A stretch of 14,598 nt of DNA, taken from the NCBI GenBank assembly GCA_905201285.1, contig CAJKNM010000037.1:1-14598 (forward strand). The letters are read 5' to 3'. The stretch comes from an uncultured Eubacteriales bacterium. Lineage in GTDB: Bacteria > Bacillota > Clostridia > Monoglobales > Monoglobaceae. Positions 14,155-14,598 of this stretch are shown here, piece by piece. Positions within the stretch are counted from its first letter, which is position 1; every line of letters begins with the position of its first letter. Below the pieces are notes generated by a model that was given only the letters and a program-made list of their open reading frames with translations, was not told the DNA's origin and made no database searches. The translations under genes and the position numbers were made by a program.

Positions 14155-14218
14155 AATTCCGCTTTTGCCGGGGTTTCGACAAAATGAGGAATGAAAATCT
14201 TTAAGGAGGATAATCTTT

Positions 14219-14530
14219 ATGTACAAGGATGTAACGGTTGATACGTTTGAAAATGAGGTTTTAAACAGCGACATTCCGGTTGTTGTTGACTTTTGGGCAA
14301 GCTGGTGCGGCCCGTGCAGAATGTTCGCCCCGATAATAGAAAAATTTGCTGAGGAATATTCAGGTACGGTCAAGGTATGTAAGGTGAATGTGGATGAAGA
14401 ATCCGCACTCGCTCAAAAATATTCTGTTATGTCGATTCCGACTGTGATTGTCTTTAAAAACGGAAGCGAAGCCGGAAGAAGCGTAGGAGTGGTTGACAAG
14501 GCTGAGCTTCGCGGGATAGTAGGTGTTTGA
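14219..14530 (+). CDS. trxA: Thioredoxin
   Basis: This 103-residue single-domain thioredoxin reduces protein disulfides. The active site is WCGPC (C30, C33) in VVDFWASWCGPCRMFAP, with the cis-proline P74 in MSIPT and the usual FKNG turn after it. The length and fold order are those of a normal TrxA, and no signal peptide is present, so it is cytosolic. A strong AAGGAGG lies about 9 nt before ATG 14219. The next gene starts after one base and looks like thioredoxin reductase, its electron donor. Confidence 0.97.
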   Translation: MYKDVTVDTFENEVLNSDIPVVVDFWASWCGPCRMFAPIIEKFAEEYSGTVKVCKVNVDEESALAQKYSVMSIPTVIVFKNGSEAGRSVGVVDKAELRGIVGV

Positions 14531-14531
14531 T

Positions 14532-14598
14532 ATGTGTAATACGAATTCAAATAAAATTTATGATACTGTTATAATAGGCTCGGGTGCGGCGGGAATGT
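14532..14598 (+). CDS. trxB: Thioredoxin-disulfide reductase, 5' end only (cut by window edge)
   Basis: The first 22 codons of a protein run off the right edge. After a short lead, IYDTVIIGSGAAGM shows the dinucleotide-binding GxGxxG motif and preceding beta strand that open FAD-dependent thioredoxin reductases. The common GSGPAG is GSGAAG here. The ATG at 14532 follows the trxA stop by one base and has AGGTG 7 nt upstream. Other FAD/NAD flavoproteins begin the same way, so the trxB call leans on the neighbour trxA. Confidence 0.75.
   Translation, partial: MCNTNSNKIYDTVIIGSGAAGM

Noticed and set aside
13561..14373. 270-codon open frame on the minus strand across mrp and trxA
   Set aside because: It runs antisense through two clear genes, spans their gap without any supporting signal and shows no recognisable domain.

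Overview
This is a bacterial window, most likely from a member of the Clostridia (Bacillota). The reasons are a V-type ATPase operon, strong AGGAGG-type ribosome binding sites, the gene order pyrB-C-F-K-D-E with a PyrK-dependent class 1B dihydroorotate dehydrogenase, a YunB-type sporulation protein, and a clostridial-type RadC. Codon use and base composition look uniform by eye. I saw no insertion sequence, phage gene, CRISPR array, tRNA or rRNA. Both window edges cut a gene.

Layout. (1) Positions 1-5346, minus strand, read right to left: a small ACT-domain protein, a UPF0210/PFL-family (DUF711) protein, then V-type ATPase peripheral-stalk subunit G/H, subunit C, subunit I and the start of membrane subunit K. 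A consensus promoter (TTGACA, 18 nt, TATAAT) at 5419-5448 lies in front of the ACT gene. I see no terminator between the ACT/PFL pair and the ATPase genes, so all may share one transcript. (2) Positions 5347-5804: an AT-rich 458-nt divergent intergenic region with a promoter for each side. (3) Positions 5805-11222, plus strand: a complete pyrBCFKDE set, covering all steps from carbamoyl phosphate to UMP, with tight spacing and overlaps. (4) Positions 11222-12431, plus strand: radC and a small polytopic membrane protein (PF06541-like), joined to the end of the pyr operon. (5) Positions 12431-12466: a long hairpin that serves as the terminator between convergent genes and lies partly inside the coding end of the minus-strand yunB-like gene (12443-13141). 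(6) Positions 13142-13332: intergenic, with a second full-consensus promoter and two small stem-loops in the leader of mrp. (7) Positions 13333-14598, plus strand: mrp (Fe-S carrier P-loop ATPase), trxA (thioredoxin), and the first 22 codons of a likely thioredoxin reductase gene.

How the genes work together. The pyr block makes UMP de novo. PyrB, PyrC and PyrDK make orotate, PyrK passes electrons from the dihydroorotate dehydrogenase to NAD, and PyrE and PyrF finish the nucleotide. The ATPase subunits belong to the stalk and membrane sector of an ion-translocating V/A-type complex; the catalytic subunits would lie beyond the left edge. The mrp-trxA-trxB group handles Fe-S cluster delivery and thiol reduction. 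The least understood parts are the ACT + UPF0210 pair, a widely conserved duo without a settled function to my knowledge, and the radC + membrane protein tail of the pyr operon.
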